Origin: Paenibacillus sp. BIC5C1
GTDB lineage: Bacteria > Bacillota > Bacilli > Paenibacillales > Paenibacillaceae
Length of the DNA stretch: 64,000 nt
Direction of reading: 5' to 3'
Assembly: GCF_032399705.1 (NCBI RefSeq)
Contig: NZ_CP135922.1
Location: forward strand, 6,944,001-7,008,000
Under the pieces are notes generated by a model. That model searched no databases. It was given only the letters and a program-made list of their open reading frames with translations, and was not told where the DNA came from. Positions within the stretch are counted from its first letter, which is position 1, and every line of letters starts with the position of its first letter. A program made the translations under genes and the position numbers. This document shows positions 9,311 through 17,614 of this stretch, piece after piece.

Positions 9311-10126
9311 TTAGTTGTTAGTCGGATTGTGTGATTTCATAAACTGTTCAAAATCCGGAACGGTTGGATTGGCAATATAATGGCCGCCCTCAACCTGAAT
9401 GGTCTGTCCGGTAATGAATTTGGACTCATCTGAGGCCAGGAATACGACGGTGTATCCAATATCATCGGGCTCACCGTGATAAGGCAGTGCGTTATATTTT
9501 GCGAACATATCCAATACGTCCGGAGGCATATTGTTCTGGGCTGCCGGGGTCAAGATCAATCCGGGCGCAACAGCATTGCAACGAATGTTATGCTTGCCAT
9601 ATTGGGTGGCAATATACCTTGTCAGATTAACAACTCCTGCTTTTGAGGCACCATAGGCAACCCGAACCGCATCGCCAGTAAAGCCAGCCATGGAGGCTGT
9701 ATTAATGATGGAACCTTCACCCGCTTCAATCATATGAGGGATGGCGAATCTACAACCGAGCAACACGCTTTTCAGATTCACATTCATCAGCCGATCCCAC
9801 TCGTCCAAATCTACGTTAACCACATCCAAATCCTTCTTCAGATTGGTCAGGCCAACATTGTTGAACAGACTCGTGAGTTTACCATATTGTTGCACCGTAA
9901 ACTCGACAGCTTCCTTAATCGAAAATTCGTCTCCGGCATCAACAAAAACGGCTACTGCTTCTCCGCCTTGAGCCTGAATATTCGCTGCCGCTTCCTTTGC
10001 CCCATTGACATTGAAATCAGCAATAACGACTTTTGCTCCTTCTCTCGCCATCAATTGGGCTGCGGACAATCCTATTCCAGAAGCGCCTCCAGTTACAAGG
10101 GCTACTTTGTCTTTCATTCTTAACAT
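9311..10126 (-). CDS. Short-chain dehydrogenase/reductase (classical SDR)
   Basis: A 271-residue SDR enzyme with TGGASGIG near the N-terminus, NNVG in place of the common NNAG, and the catalytic YGASKAG motif. ADFN after strand two suggests NAD preference. I chose the ATG at 10126 (MLRMKDKVALVTGG): AGGAGC lies upstream, and the 38-codon longer reading would cross the operator-like repeat at 10174-10212 and has no SDR-like sequence. It is the first gene of an apparent two-SDR operon. The substrate is unknown; the C-terminal extension after the GG motif (about 18 residues) is slightly longer than usual. Confidence 0.87.
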   Translation of the reverse strand: MLRMKDKVALVTGGASGIGLSAAQLMAREGAKVVIADFNVNGAKEAAANIQAQGGEAVAVFVDAGDEFSIKEAVEFTVQQYGKLTSLFNNVGLTNLKKDLDVVNVDLDEWDRLMNVNLKSVLLGCRFAIPHMIEAGEGSIINTASMAGFTGDAVRVAYGASKAGVVNLTRYIATQYGKHNIRCNAVAPGLILTPAAQNNMPPDVLDMFAKYNALPYHGEPDDIGYTVVFLASDESKFITGQTIQVEGGHYIANPTVPDFEQFMKSHNPTNN

Positions 10127-10173
10127 GGTTCTCAAGCTCCTTTCATAAAGAAACCGAAAATAAATAACAGCTC

Positions 10174-10212
10174 TATTATTTAGATGACTAAATATTAGAT
10201 GTCTAAATAATA
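10174..10212. promoter_or_regulatory. Putative MarR operator
   Basis: Inverted repeat with 11-bp perfect arms TATTATTTAGA (10174-10184) and TCTAAATAATA (10202-10212). It lies 48 bases upstream of the SDR start at 10126. AT-rich palindromes with TTTAGA...TCTAAA halves are typical of MarR-family sites. Assignment to the marR gene at 8050 rests on proximity. Confidence 0.65.
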
Positions 10213-10299
10213 GCAGAGGAATGGTCTTTCTGCAACGCATTCGGCCCTGTATCCTTATTTTGGATCTTTATAGGGAAGCAAGCGAGTGTCTTAAAAAAA

Positions 10300-10324
10300 A
10301 CAGCCCTCATGGATTTGAGGGCTG
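10300..10324 (-). terminator. Intrinsic terminator after lipoprotein gene
   Basis: The arms ACAGCCCTCA (10300-10309) and TGAGGGCTGT (10315-10324) pair perfectly and are followed on the minus strand by eight T residues. It ends the C39 peptidase-lipoprotein unit. Confidence 0.88.
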
Positions 10325-10383
10325 TTTAGAATCAATTCTCTTAATCTGTTTATCGATCCATGTTTTCTGAGAAACTTTGATAA

Positions 10384-10902
10384 TTACTTTCCATCCTCCG
10401 TCCCAGAGACAGGATAAGGCTTGCCCGCAGGATCATCCGGTGTCAGAATGTACCACTGATCATATATCACGTTATTCGGATCCGATTCGGATTTCTCTGG
10501 CTTACAAGTAAACTGATACACAGATATATCCTTTCCGCGCAATGTTACAGTCATCGCAAGCTCCGGGTCTCCCCAGCTTGGATATTTCTCACGATACTGT
10601 GTGTCAATAATTTCGCTTTGAAAAGAAGGACTAGTCATGAAGGCTGTGGTTTGAGTGAAAAGTCGATATATTTCTTTTTCGTCCGGCTCAGTCTTGACTG
10701 TATAAGCGACTTCGACCCGAGGTGTGGAATAACGAATTTCCGTCTTTTGGATAGCAGGAAAATCTCGCTCGACATTCTGCCGAAAAGATTTGACTTCCTC
10801 AGAAGAAACTTTGGTGTACGTAGTACATGCTGTCAAAAATAGAACCAGAGCCAGAATATTCACAGCATGTATTATTCCTGCACCATGTTTGATGCCAGAC
10901 AT
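10384..10902 (-). CDS. Small lipoprotein of unknown function
   Basis: A 172-residue protein with a hydrophobic N-terminus ending in a lipobox (LFLTAC, Cys near residue 26), so it is probably a lipid-anchored outer-surface protein. The mature part has no motif I recognise. It contains KTEIRYSTPRVEVAYTVKTEPDEKEIYRL, a charged alpha/beta-looking stretch, and a C-terminal segment IYDQWYILTPDDPAGKPYP. It starts 13 bases after the stop of the C39-like peptidase and shares its terminator, so the two are likely co-transcribed. A role as partner or inhibitor of the peptidase is possible but not shown. Confidence 0.75.
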   Translation of the reverse strand: MSGIKHGAGIIHAVNILALVLFLTACTTYTKVSSEEVKSFRQNVERDFPAIQKTEIRYSTPRVEVAYTVKTEPDEKEIYRLFTQTTAFMTSPSFQSEIIDTQYREKYPSWGDPELAMTVTLRGKDISVYQFTCKPEKSESDPNNVIYDQWYILTPDDPAGKPYPVSGTEDGK

Positions 10903-10915
10903 CCAATCACCTGCT

Positions 10916-12256
10916 TTACTTGAAATACATGAATCCCCCGCCTAATGTACGATTCCCCGTTATGGCATCAAAATGAGTTCGATAATTGATGCTCCTGCGT
11001 TGGCCCCAGGTCGAAACAGCAATCCATCTGCTGTCTGTAGTGTCTCGATAATACTTGGTAATCGTCATCCAATGCCATTCATATTCGTAATCATCAAATT
11101 TGGACAGATTGAGGGTCGCAACAGGAGAGTTGAGGCTCAGTCCCGCCTTTATATACGCGGCTGTATTATCCAGTGTAAATGCCGAATTATCCGTGACTCT
11201 GCTTAAATTCACCTTTTTATCCTTTGCATAACTCTCCACTGCAGATGCAAAGCCACTCACTGAAATTTTACCCAAAATACCCGGGCTTACGTAGTCATAC
11301 ATCTTATCCATATGAGCAAGAAAATCCTGCTTTGATGTCGTGTTGCCACTATACAAGTTACCATAAACCGTAGGGTTCGTAATCTTGGCCAGATAGTTGG
11401 TGATATTGGCTGCAGCAACCGGACCGCATCCCCGTTCTTTATGCGTATTTTGAGAGTACCAGTTCTGGTTGCCTCCATAACTGTATCCTGAACCATCCTG
11501 TACTGGCACAAACATGGATTGATTGGCCTCAACGGTAAGGCTTACTTCTTCTTTGGCAACCGCAGCGGTAGCGCGAGTACTAATATAATTCTGTAGAATT
11601 TGATTCATGTAATCCTGATTTTCTTCTGATTGGATGGTTTCATACTTTTGATGTAATTCATCCATATTGACTTCTACAGCTTCAGTAATATCCCGCAGGG
11701 ATTGAAAATTATTATCCATCTCAAAGTATTGTTTATTGCCTTTGTCTGTCACCTGCACCATATAATTCATTGGTGGCACAAATACTATTTTTCTTTCCTC
11801 AGATTTCTCCATAATGGACGGTCTGGATATGGATTGATGGAGCCGCTGTACGACTGAGTCATCTATAAAGATATCGTATGCATCATAACCATCCCTTAGT
11901 GCCCCTACTGAAATATAACCAATCTCTCGTTCTCCCTCGACCAGAGGAACTGCGTAAGCAATGATCTGATCATCCAAATTGTAGAGAGGAATCATATTGG
12001 TTGAAGCTTCAATAATACGATCTTTGGTCTGAATATCATTGGCCATATAACCCTGTATATGCTTTTGGGCAATTTGCAGAACCTCCAAATCAGTCAGCAT
12101 TAGTGCAACGGATATATCTTTTATTTTTTCACTATCTTGAACGAGCATGTTTTCCTCAGACTGAATGGGATCTGCCTTAACAGAAGACACAGGTACAGAT
12201 GAAAGAAGAAGAAGAAAAGCTATTACAGAAAGAAATCGCTGCATTTTATTTTGCAT
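10916..12256 (-). CDS. Secreted C39-like cysteine peptidase
   Basis: A 446-residue protein with a signal peptide (hydrophobic residues 7-22, then SSVKA). Residues 30-240 form a propeptide-like region without a clear family. The C-terminal part is papain-like: GCGPVAAANITNYL carries the presumed nucleophile Cys277, and WHWMTIT carries the presumed His395, followed by a WIAVSTWGQRR segment as in bacterial C39-like peptidases. It is not attached to an ABC transporter, so a bacteriocin leader peptidase is unlikely. Start ATG with GGGAGG upstream. The substrate is unknown. The neighbours are the lipoprotein downstream and the PL4 lyase upstream. Confidence 0.8.
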   Translation of the reverse strand: MQNKMQRFLSVIAFLLLLSSVPVSSVKADPIQSEENMLVQDSEKIKDISVALMLTDLEVLQIAQKHIQGYMANDIQTKDRIIEASTNMIPLYNLDDQIIAYAVPLVEGEREIGYISVGALRDGYDAYDIFIDDSVVQRLHQSISRPSIMEKSEERKIVFVPPMNYMVQVTDKGNKQYFEMDNNFQSLRDITEAVEVNMDELHQKYETIQSEENQDYMNQILQNYISTRATAAVAKEEVSLTVEANQSMFVPVQDGSGYSYGGNQNWYSQNTHKERGCGPVAAANITNYLAKITNPTVYGNLYSGNTTSKQDFLAHMDKMYDYVSPGILGKISVSGFASAVESYAKDKKVNLSRVTDNSAFTLDNTAAYIKAGLSLNSPVATLNLSKFDDYEYEWHWMTITKYYRDTTDSRWIAVSTWGQRRSINYRTHFDAITGNRTLGGGFMYFK

Positions 12257-12300
12257 AAGAGCCTCCCAATATAATATATTTGCATATCAGAACCATGTAT

Positions 12301-13926
12301 TTAATTCAACAATTCAACACAGTCATACACCCACCCGGCACTTAACCAATTGCCCAAATCGCTGGAGCCGCTAATCGGTGTAATTGTCACCGTGTTGGAC
12401 CCACTAACGAAATAGGACGCCGGAATATTCCAGGAAAAGGTTGTGTTGTTACCCCGATAGGTTCCAATCGTAAAGCTGCGCGAATTGGGTTGGGAGGAAG
12501 CTGCGGGATTCGTTAACGTTTGACCATTAATTGTTACACTGGGTCTCCCATTGTTGTATGCTGCCGTAATACCGATGTTAAGTACATGCGAAGATGCCGC
12601 TTGGGAAGAGTTCAGGCTAAATGTAACGGTTGTCGGCGAGTTTTGTCCACGGAACTGAATCGCCGGGAATTTGTTCGTTGCACTGCCGGTCGCATAACTG
12701 ACAGGACCCCAGCTTGGATTACGGCTATCGGAAGGATGACGAATTGGAATCGTCTGGCCGTTCAGGAACTCCCGCGGCGTACCATCCCAATTCCCAATGC
12801 GCCAGATGCTGGATGCTTTACTTGGATCGTTATTGATTGTGCGCGTATTCAGCGTTGTGGTTGATCCTCCCGTCACGTTCACACTTTCGGTATAAACAGC
12901 CAGTTCCCCCTTATACACGGTCATGGTGTATGTACCTGGAATCATGCTGTATTTGGCAGCAGCCCCGCTGGAAGAGGCATTCACCCAGTACTGAGCATTG
13001 CTGTTGGCAAAACCAACCGTATAGGCATAACTCGTATCCATGCCGGAAAGCCCGTTAAGCACGACATTACCTCGACTGGAGACCCAGCCTGTCAGGTTCA
13101 GACCCGACATCCAGCTAAAATCAGGCACACTTGGTGTGGCACCGGTAGTGAAAACCAATGCGTACGGTCCATGCAGGCCCATACGCCAATTTTCAGTCTG
13201 AGCATGCCCCGAGTTCATGTAATTGTAAACTTCCGTATCTCCGCCGCTTTGAAATTGGATATCACGGAAGAAGGGTCCTCCCGAGCTTTTCTCACGGTCG
13301 CCATAAGCCATAAACACACCCACACCGCTGCCTGTAACACCTCGAATGGTCAGATCCTTGGCCAGATCGTTACCGTAATACTTTGAGGTGGTCTGTCCAT
13401 TGGCGTAACCAAAGACATCCTGGCTCTCAATTGCTCCGGTATTATTCCGATTGTTTGAATTGGCCGGAACCCCCGTCAATACACTGCCGTTGCCCCGGAA
13501 AATATAGCGCAATTCCCCCACAGAAGGTTCTGCTGTAACATATGTCGCCATATAAATGATGTTCTCACCACCACGAGATGCATAATAGTGGGTGAGTGTG
13601 CTGGTTGAAACGGTGATCAATACGGTCGATCCCGAAGGAGACGTGTTCCATGTTACATTGGCAGACCCTAAACCAGAACCGATATGGGACGCCTTGCTGG
13701 AGCCGCTTAACTCCGTTCCGTTCATTTTGGCAGATATAATATCGCCATTGGTTTTATTCACTGTATATACCAACCCTGCCCCCGTGTTCACTTCAATCCT
13801 GGACCCGTTATCCGCAACATTAATGGTCGCTGCGTGTCCGGTGGATGTTGGATATAATACAGCTGCTGCCATCATCACCAGTAATAGAACTGAACTGAAT
13901 CCCTTCTTCGCTAAACGTCTGCTCAC
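12301..13926 (-). CDS. Secreted rhamnogalacturonan lyase, polysaccharide lyase family 4 type
   Basis: A 541-residue secreted protein with a signal peptide ending near TSTGHAATI. The catalytic beta-sandwich contains VNKTNGDIISAKMNGTEL, GENIIYMATY and GVFMAYGDREKSSGGPFFRD, features of PL4 rhamnogalacturonan lyases. A fibronectin-like middle domain (MIPGTYTMTVYKGELAVY) and a C-terminal carbohydrate-binding-like domain (IWRIGNWDGTPREFLNG) complete the usual three-domain layout. It would cleave the rhamnogalacturonan I backbone of pectin by beta-elimination outside the cell. Start GTG with GAGGG upstream. A cre-like site at 14017 suggests carbon catabolite control. No pectin transporter is adjacent. 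Confidence 0.87.
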   Translation of the reverse strand: MSRRLAKKGFSSVLLLVMMAAAVLYPTSTGHAATINVADNGSRIEVNTGAGLVYTVNKTNGDIISAKMNGTELSGSSKASHIGSGLGSANVTWNTSPSGSTVLITVSTSTLTHYYASRGGENIIYMATYVTAEPSVGELRYIFRGNGSVLTGVPANSNNRNNTGAIESQDVFGYANGQTTSKYYGNDLAKDLTIRGVTGSGVGVFMAYGDREKSSGGPFFRDIQFQSGGDTEVYNYMNSGHAQTENWRMGLHGPYALVFTTGATPSVPDFSWMSGLNLTGWVSSRGNVVLNGLSGMDTSYAYTVGFANSNAQYWVNASSSGAAAKYSMIPGTYTMTVYKGELAVYTESVNVTGGSTTTLNTRTINNDPSKASSIWRIGNWDGTPREFLNGQTIPIRHPSDSRNPSWGPVSYATGSATNKFPAIQFRGQNSPTTVTFSLNSSQAASSHVLNIGITAAYNNGRPSVTINGQTLTNPAASSQPNSRSFTIGTYRGNNTTFSWNIPASYFVSGSNTVTITPISGSSDLGNWLSAGWVYDCVELLN

Positions 13927-14016
13927 GAGCTAATCCCTCCCTGAAATAGTTTTTTACGTTCTCGTAATGGACCAAAATCAGATTTAAATATCGGATATGC
14001 GATAGCCGAACTATAA

Positions 14017-14030
14017 TTAAAGCGCTTTCA
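14017..14030. promoter_or_regulatory. Putative cre (CcpA) site
   Basis: TTAAAGCGCTTTCA contains the palindrome AAAGCGCTTT and matches the cre consensus at most positions. It lies 91 bases upstream of the PL4 lyase start, in its promoter region. This would link the lyase to glucose repression. Confidence 0.5.
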
Positions 14031-14214
14031 TTACAGTGTATGACAAACGAGTCTCTGTCTCATCTCGGTATTCCTGCTGTGTGTTGCATGTCCATGCGGG
14101 TCAATTTTCTTCCCTATCGTCCTCTTATATCACCACCTCCCATATAGAAATATTCTGCACCCAACTTACTGGTAATACCAATAAAATAATACCATTATAT
14201 TACATAACGTGGCA

Positions 14215-14421
14215 ATGAAAATAGCGACCGTTCACCGTAACCCTACCGGAGATCAATCGCCTCAACTTCCCTTATCAAAATATCTGTACTCCATCACGGA
14301 GTACGGTCAACGAATGACTCCTTTATTACAGGCCATGAATGATTCGGGCGAGGATCACATGGATCATTTGAAGGAGCTTTATGGGGAAGATCCGGCGGCA
14401 GAGCTGCCCGAACGCAGCTAA
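14215..14421 (+). pseudogene. HxlR-type regulator remnant (C-terminal fragment)
   Basis: A short open stretch reading VHRNPTGDQSPQLPLSKYLY, followed by SITEYGQRMTPLLQAMNDSG and EDHM. This resembles the C-terminal wing and helix of HxlR regulators (pattern hRxxYPxxPPkVEYsLTeyGxxLxPvLxaMxxWGxxH), including the TEYG core. The HTH half is missing and the ATG at 14215 has no good ribosome site, so I read it as the relic of a deleted gene rather than a functional small protein. It could still be expressed as a 68-residue peptide. The region upstream (14031-14214) shows nothing recognisable. Confidence 0.55.
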
Positions 14422-14496
14422 ACAAAACACACGGTGATCTGGCTCTCAACATGCTGCGCTTCTTCTACCTTACGGAATGAGAGGATCTCAACTGAA

Positions 14497-14528
14497 AGAG
14501 CTGCACCCCTTGTAACGGATGCAGCTCT
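14497..14528 (-). terminator. Intrinsic terminator after TPR-SUKH gene
   Basis: The arms AGAGCTGCA (14497-14505) and TGCAGCTCT (14520-14528) pair perfectly. The tail on the minus strand (TTCAGTTG) is weak. It lies 36 bases past the stop of the gene at 14564. Confidence 0.6.
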
Positions 14529-14563
14529 TCAATATTTTGTATAACAGGAAGCTTTAACTTTCT

Positions 14564-15529
14564 CTACAGTGAACCCTCAAGGTTTGCAGGTTGATTTCCC
14601 TCATTCACCAGGCCTTGAATAAAGGTCTCAACATTGGGCGCAAGCCAAGTGATCTTGTAGCCTTCTGCTTTATTCACATGAACAACCTCGGGCTCACCGG
14701 CATTGCCGGATTCACGATAATCCAGCATCACGACCTCTGAATCGGAAGGACACTCACATAGAATGACACCAATCTCGGGATAACCCCCTTTTTCTATGAT
14801 CGCTCGACTTCCCGTTTCTCCACACAATGAATGGGCCTTCTCCCGTCCAACACCCAGGATATTGAAAATTTCAACTTGAATCTTCCCACCATTCTCCGCC
14901 TGACTAACCGGAAAATAACGATAGTGGGGAACACCACCATTATGTAGTTTCATCATGTTCACATAGAATGTCGGCAGCTTGAACACCAATTGATCCTCCA
15001 CTGCTTCAATTTGCTCTTCCGTAGGTGGGGACAACACATATTGATCGACGTACGCAGGACTGTCATTCCAAAAGCTCGTCGATTCGGGGTGGATCCCCGG
15101 TGCTGCTTCGATGGTGATTTCAGTCGCCGAGTGGACTATATCCACGGGCTCCTCTACCGCTTCTTCTGTGAGCTCTTCTGCTGATTTATTCCGAATCCAT
15201 TCCAGGAACTCCTGTGTATCCTCATCTCCCGGATCTAACCGATCCGCTGCTTCGAAAGCTACACGCGCGTTCTCATATTCCTCCAAATAATAATACGCCA
15301 GACCAATGCGGTAATGCCAAAGCGGGTCATTTTGTCCCTCTTCTTCAACCGACAGGAATTGCTCCACCGCCTCCTGGTAACGTTCCATATTATTCAACGC
15401 TCTACCCAGATGGTTGACCAGAATATAATCCCGCTCCTCTTCCGGAACCTCTGTAATCGCATCTACAATCTCTTCATATTCATCTTCTTCATGCCAAGCT
15501 TCTAGCCGTTCCAAGAGTTCATCATTCAT
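14564..15529 (-). CDS. TPR plus SMI1/KNR4 (SUKH) domain protein
   Basis: A 321-residue soluble, acidic protein. Residues 1-110 form TPR-like helical pairs (ALNNMERYQEAVEQFLSVE, LAYYYLEEYENARVAFEAAD). Residues about 170-310 are a SUKH-1 domain: PPTEEQIEAVEDQLVFKLP, then the characteristic LHNGG and FNILGVGREKAHSL. SUKH proteins often act as immunity proteins against polymorphic toxins, but stand-alone Firmicute members also exist with unknown roles. No toxin gene is adjacent; the WXG100 toxin of this window is 16 kb away. Start ATG with AGGGAGG upstream. A single-gene unit with its own terminator. Confidence 0.82.
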   Translation of the reverse strand: MNDELLERLEAWHEEDEYEEIVDAITEVPEEERDYILVNHLGRALNNMERYQEAVEQFLSVEEEGQNDPLWHYRIGLAYYYLEEYENARVAFEAADRLDPGDEDTQEFLEWIRNKSAEELTEEAVEEPVDIVHSATEITIEAAPGIHPESTSFWNDSPAYVDQYVLSPPTEEQIEAVEDQLVFKLPTFYVNMMKLHNGGVPHYRYFPVSQAENGGKIQVEIFNILGVGREKAHSLCGETGSRAIIEKGGYPEIGVILCECPSDSEVVMLDYRESGNAGEPEVVHVNKAEGYKITWLAPNVETFIQGLVNEGNQPANLEGSL

Positions 15530-15672
15530 TGATCTTGCCTCCCTCTCTTATTCGTTGTAGAAATTATATCATTTTGTGTGTCTTGATTTAAGTCAATGCA
15601 GATCATTCAAGTCCTGATTAGCGATATTGTTGTCTCGCGGGCGTATCTGCTCACTTTATCCAAACAAAAAAC

Positions 15673-15697
15673 ACCCGCCTTTAATTAATCGACGGGC
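15673..15697 (-). terminator. Intrinsic terminator after lipoprotein gene
   Basis: On the minus strand GCCCGTC pairs with GGCGGGT through two wobble pairs, and a run of six T residues follows. It lies 22 bases past the stop of the gene at 15719. Confidence 0.65.
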
Positions 15698-15718
15698 ATT
15701 TAATAAATCGACTCATCT

Positions 15719-16273
15719 CTATTTTGAAATGGAATCTGTTTTAATAATAAAAGATATCTCTTGAGTAGTATCTTTCCACTTACAAAGCAGTCGAAAACCT
15801 CTCAAGACAGCACCTGGTTCATAATCCTCACTATTAGAACTCGCAAACGTTAACTCATTCACTGGAAGAGTAAAAGATCCTGTTCCAGAATTGAATTCCA
15901 TCGTAAGTTTTGTTAGATCTGGCTGCTTATATTTCAGTTCCCCTTTCTCGGTCAGAACATAATCAAGCAATTCGTATGAATCTGGCGCTGATTTTTGATT
16001 ATCAAATTTAATTGAAATAGTCTCTCCTATCTTTACATAGGGAACAACAGAATCTGAATTTTTGAGTATGGATTGAAAGGAATCCATATTCCAGTAGTCT
16101 TGTTTATCCCCGGCTATTGAAATAACAGTTGGAGTAATTTCCTTATTGTTGGCTTTAATTTCAATCTCACCTAATTTAGCAACAGAGTTATTCGTAATTT
16201 TTTCATCACCTCCACAAGCAGTAATTACAGTGCAAATCGTCAGACATACTACAAAAAACATTAAACTCCTCAC
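15719..16273 (-). CDS. Lipoprotein of unknown function
   Basis: A 184-residue protein. A short hydrophobic N-terminus ends in the lipobox VITAC followed by GGDEK, so the mature protein should be lipid-anchored outside the membrane. The rest is predicted beta-rich, with no family motif I recognise (MEFNSGTGSFTLPVNELTF, a segment resembling immunoglobulin-like strands). I used the GTG at 16273, eight bases after AAGGAG; an ATG four codons later also has a possible GAGGAG site. The gene is alone, with lower GC than its neighbours, which may hint at a different origin. Confidence 0.72.
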   Translation of the reverse strand: MRSLMFFVVCLTICTVITACGGDEKITNNSVAKLGEIEIKANNKEITPTVISIAGDKQDYWNMDSFQSILKNSDSVVPYVKIGETISIKFDNQKSAPDSYELLDYVLTEKGELKYKQPDLTKLTMEFNSGTGSFTLPVNELTFASSNSEDYEPGAVLRGFRLLCKWKDTTQEISFIIKTDSISK

Positions 16274-16630
16274 ATTACACTCTCCTTAACTGTCTTATTT
16301 CAAATCCAATGAAAATTGTCCCTACCTTTACAGAGATAGGGACATATAATATATTATAGCAAAAATCCGATATAAACCTCAGAAATCAGTTCAATTTTCC
16401 TTCCAAATAGGTAACTTTTGTCATTTTTGGAGTGTTTTTTTAACTTTCTATTTACAACACCTGTCCTGACGATCAATGAGCCATTAGTCTTCGCTTAGCC
16501 TTGCACCCTTTCCACTCAAAAAGAAATAAGAGCGCCACCGGATAGGTAAGCGCCCCTATATTATTCATCCAACAACGTTCATCTTGCCAAAGCTCATTCA
16601 AGCTCAATTAAGAAGCCTAATTCGCTATCC
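16274..16630. other. Non-coding gap with terminator-like hairpin
   Basis: No convincing gene is visible in these 357 bases. The left part is the AT-rich promoter region of the lipoprotein gene. At 16530-16555 an imperfect GC-rich stem on the minus strand (GGGCGCTTACC with GGTGGCGCTC) is followed by a T-rich tract and is probably the terminator of the SDR gene at 16631. Confidence 0.5.
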
Positions 16631-17395
16631 TTATAGATGCGATCCACCGCTTGCATCGAGCAATTGTCCCGTTACCCAGCGACTGTCCGGCGAGGCCAGA
16701 AATGCAGCAATATCTGCAATATCCTCTGGCTCACCCCATCGGCCAAAGGCGGAAAGGCCAGCCGCATATTTTTGTCCCTCGGTATCCTGTAACGTTCCAG
16801 CATTCATCTCGGTATTAATAATTCCCGGCTGGATGGCGTTCACCGTAATATTTCGACTCCCTAGTTGCTTGGCGAGAAGCAGCGTAAACGTATCAATCGC
16901 TCCTTTGGACATGCTGTATGTAAACACTCCCGGAGAAGCAACCCTGGTCACAAAGGACGATATGTTAATGATACGACCCCCATCATTAATTCGCGACAGA
17001 GCCTGCTGCGTCACAAAAAGTGGTGCTTTTACATTAAGATTCATGACCTCTTCGTAGGATGCTTCTGTCGTCTCTTCAATCCCAACGATCTGCCCGATCC
17101 CCGCATTATTCACCAGAATATCGAATCCACTGGCCCCTGTCTGATTATGGATAGTCTCATCCAACTCAGCAAATAAATGATGAATACCGTCCATCGTTCT
17201 TAGGTCAGCACCAATCATGCAGGCGTTGCCCCCATCTTGCTCAATCTGGCGAACAACTGCTGCCGCATCATCCTGTCTGTTTCCATAGTGGACTGCTACA
17301 TATGCGCCCTCCTGGGCCAAACGGAGCGCGATACTTCTACCAATCCCCCGGCTTGCCCCAGTAACTAAAGCCATTTTACCTTTTAAGCTGTTCAT
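16631..17395 (-). CDS. Short-chain dehydrogenase/reductase (classical SDR)
   Basis: A 254-residue SDR enzyme with TGASRGIG near residue 14, NNAG near 93, and the catalytic Ser plus YSMSKGA motif near 155-165. HYGNRQDD after strand two, lacking an acidic residue at its end, favours NADP, as in FabG-like reductases. The C-terminus GRWGEPEDIADIAAFLASP is standard. Start ATG with AGGAGATGAGCAC upstream. It is divergent from the SDR at 17615, with a striking 16-bp inverted repeat in the shared promoter region. The substrate is unknown. Confidence 0.88.
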   Translation of the reverse strand: MNSLKGKMALVTGASRGIGRSIALRLAQEGAYVAVHYGNRQDDAAAVVRQIEQDGGNACMIGADLRTMDGIHHLFAELDETIHNQTGASGFDILVNNAGIGQIVGIEETTEASYEEVMNLNVKAPLFVTQQALSRINDGGRIINISSFVTRVASPGVFTYSMSKGAIDTFTLLLAKQLGSRNITVNAIQPGIINTEMNAGTLQDTEGQKYAAGLSAFGRWGEPEDIADIAAFLASPDSRWVTGQLLDASGGSHL

Positions 17396-17447
17396 GTGCT
17401 CATCTCCTCTTTCCTAATTTCAAGAATAGTTATATCACGGAGTCATT

Positions 17448-17497
17448 TTTGAAATGTTGCTCTTTAATTTTCCGCCCGAAGAGAGCAACATTTCAAA
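17448..17497. promoter_or_regulatory. 16-bp inverted repeat between divergent SDR promoters
   Basis: The arms TTTGAAATGTTGCTCT (17448-17463) and AGAGCAACATTTCAAA (17482-17497) are perfect complements around an 18-base spacer. They lie 53 bases from the start of the minus-strand SDR and 118 bases from the plus-strand SDR. This may be a pair of operator half-sites or a transcript hairpin. No regulator gene adjoins directly. Confidence 0.65.
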
Positions 17498-17548
17498 GTG
17501 TTATTTCTACAATCAGCGCTTCAAGTGAAATGACTTTTTATGGACACA

Positions 17549-17571
17549 AAATTATATATTATATATAATTT
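17549..17571. promoter_or_regulatory. AT-rich palindrome upstream of SDR, possible GntR site
   Basis: The arms AAATTATATA and TATATAATTT flank a 3-base centre, 44 bases before the SDR start at 17615. GntR/FadR-type repressors use AT-rich dyads of this size, and such a gene lies just downstream at 18408. Low complexity makes chance possible. Confidence 0.4.
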
Positions 17572-17614
17572 ATAATATATTTATAAAACACTATATCTTT
17601 TTGGAGGCGTTATC

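Noticed and set aside
10916..12256. Bacteriocin-processing exporter peptidase
   Set aside because: The C39-like domain is C-terminal in a secreted protein with a signal peptide. No ABC transporter domains or double-glycine leader peptides are seen nearby.
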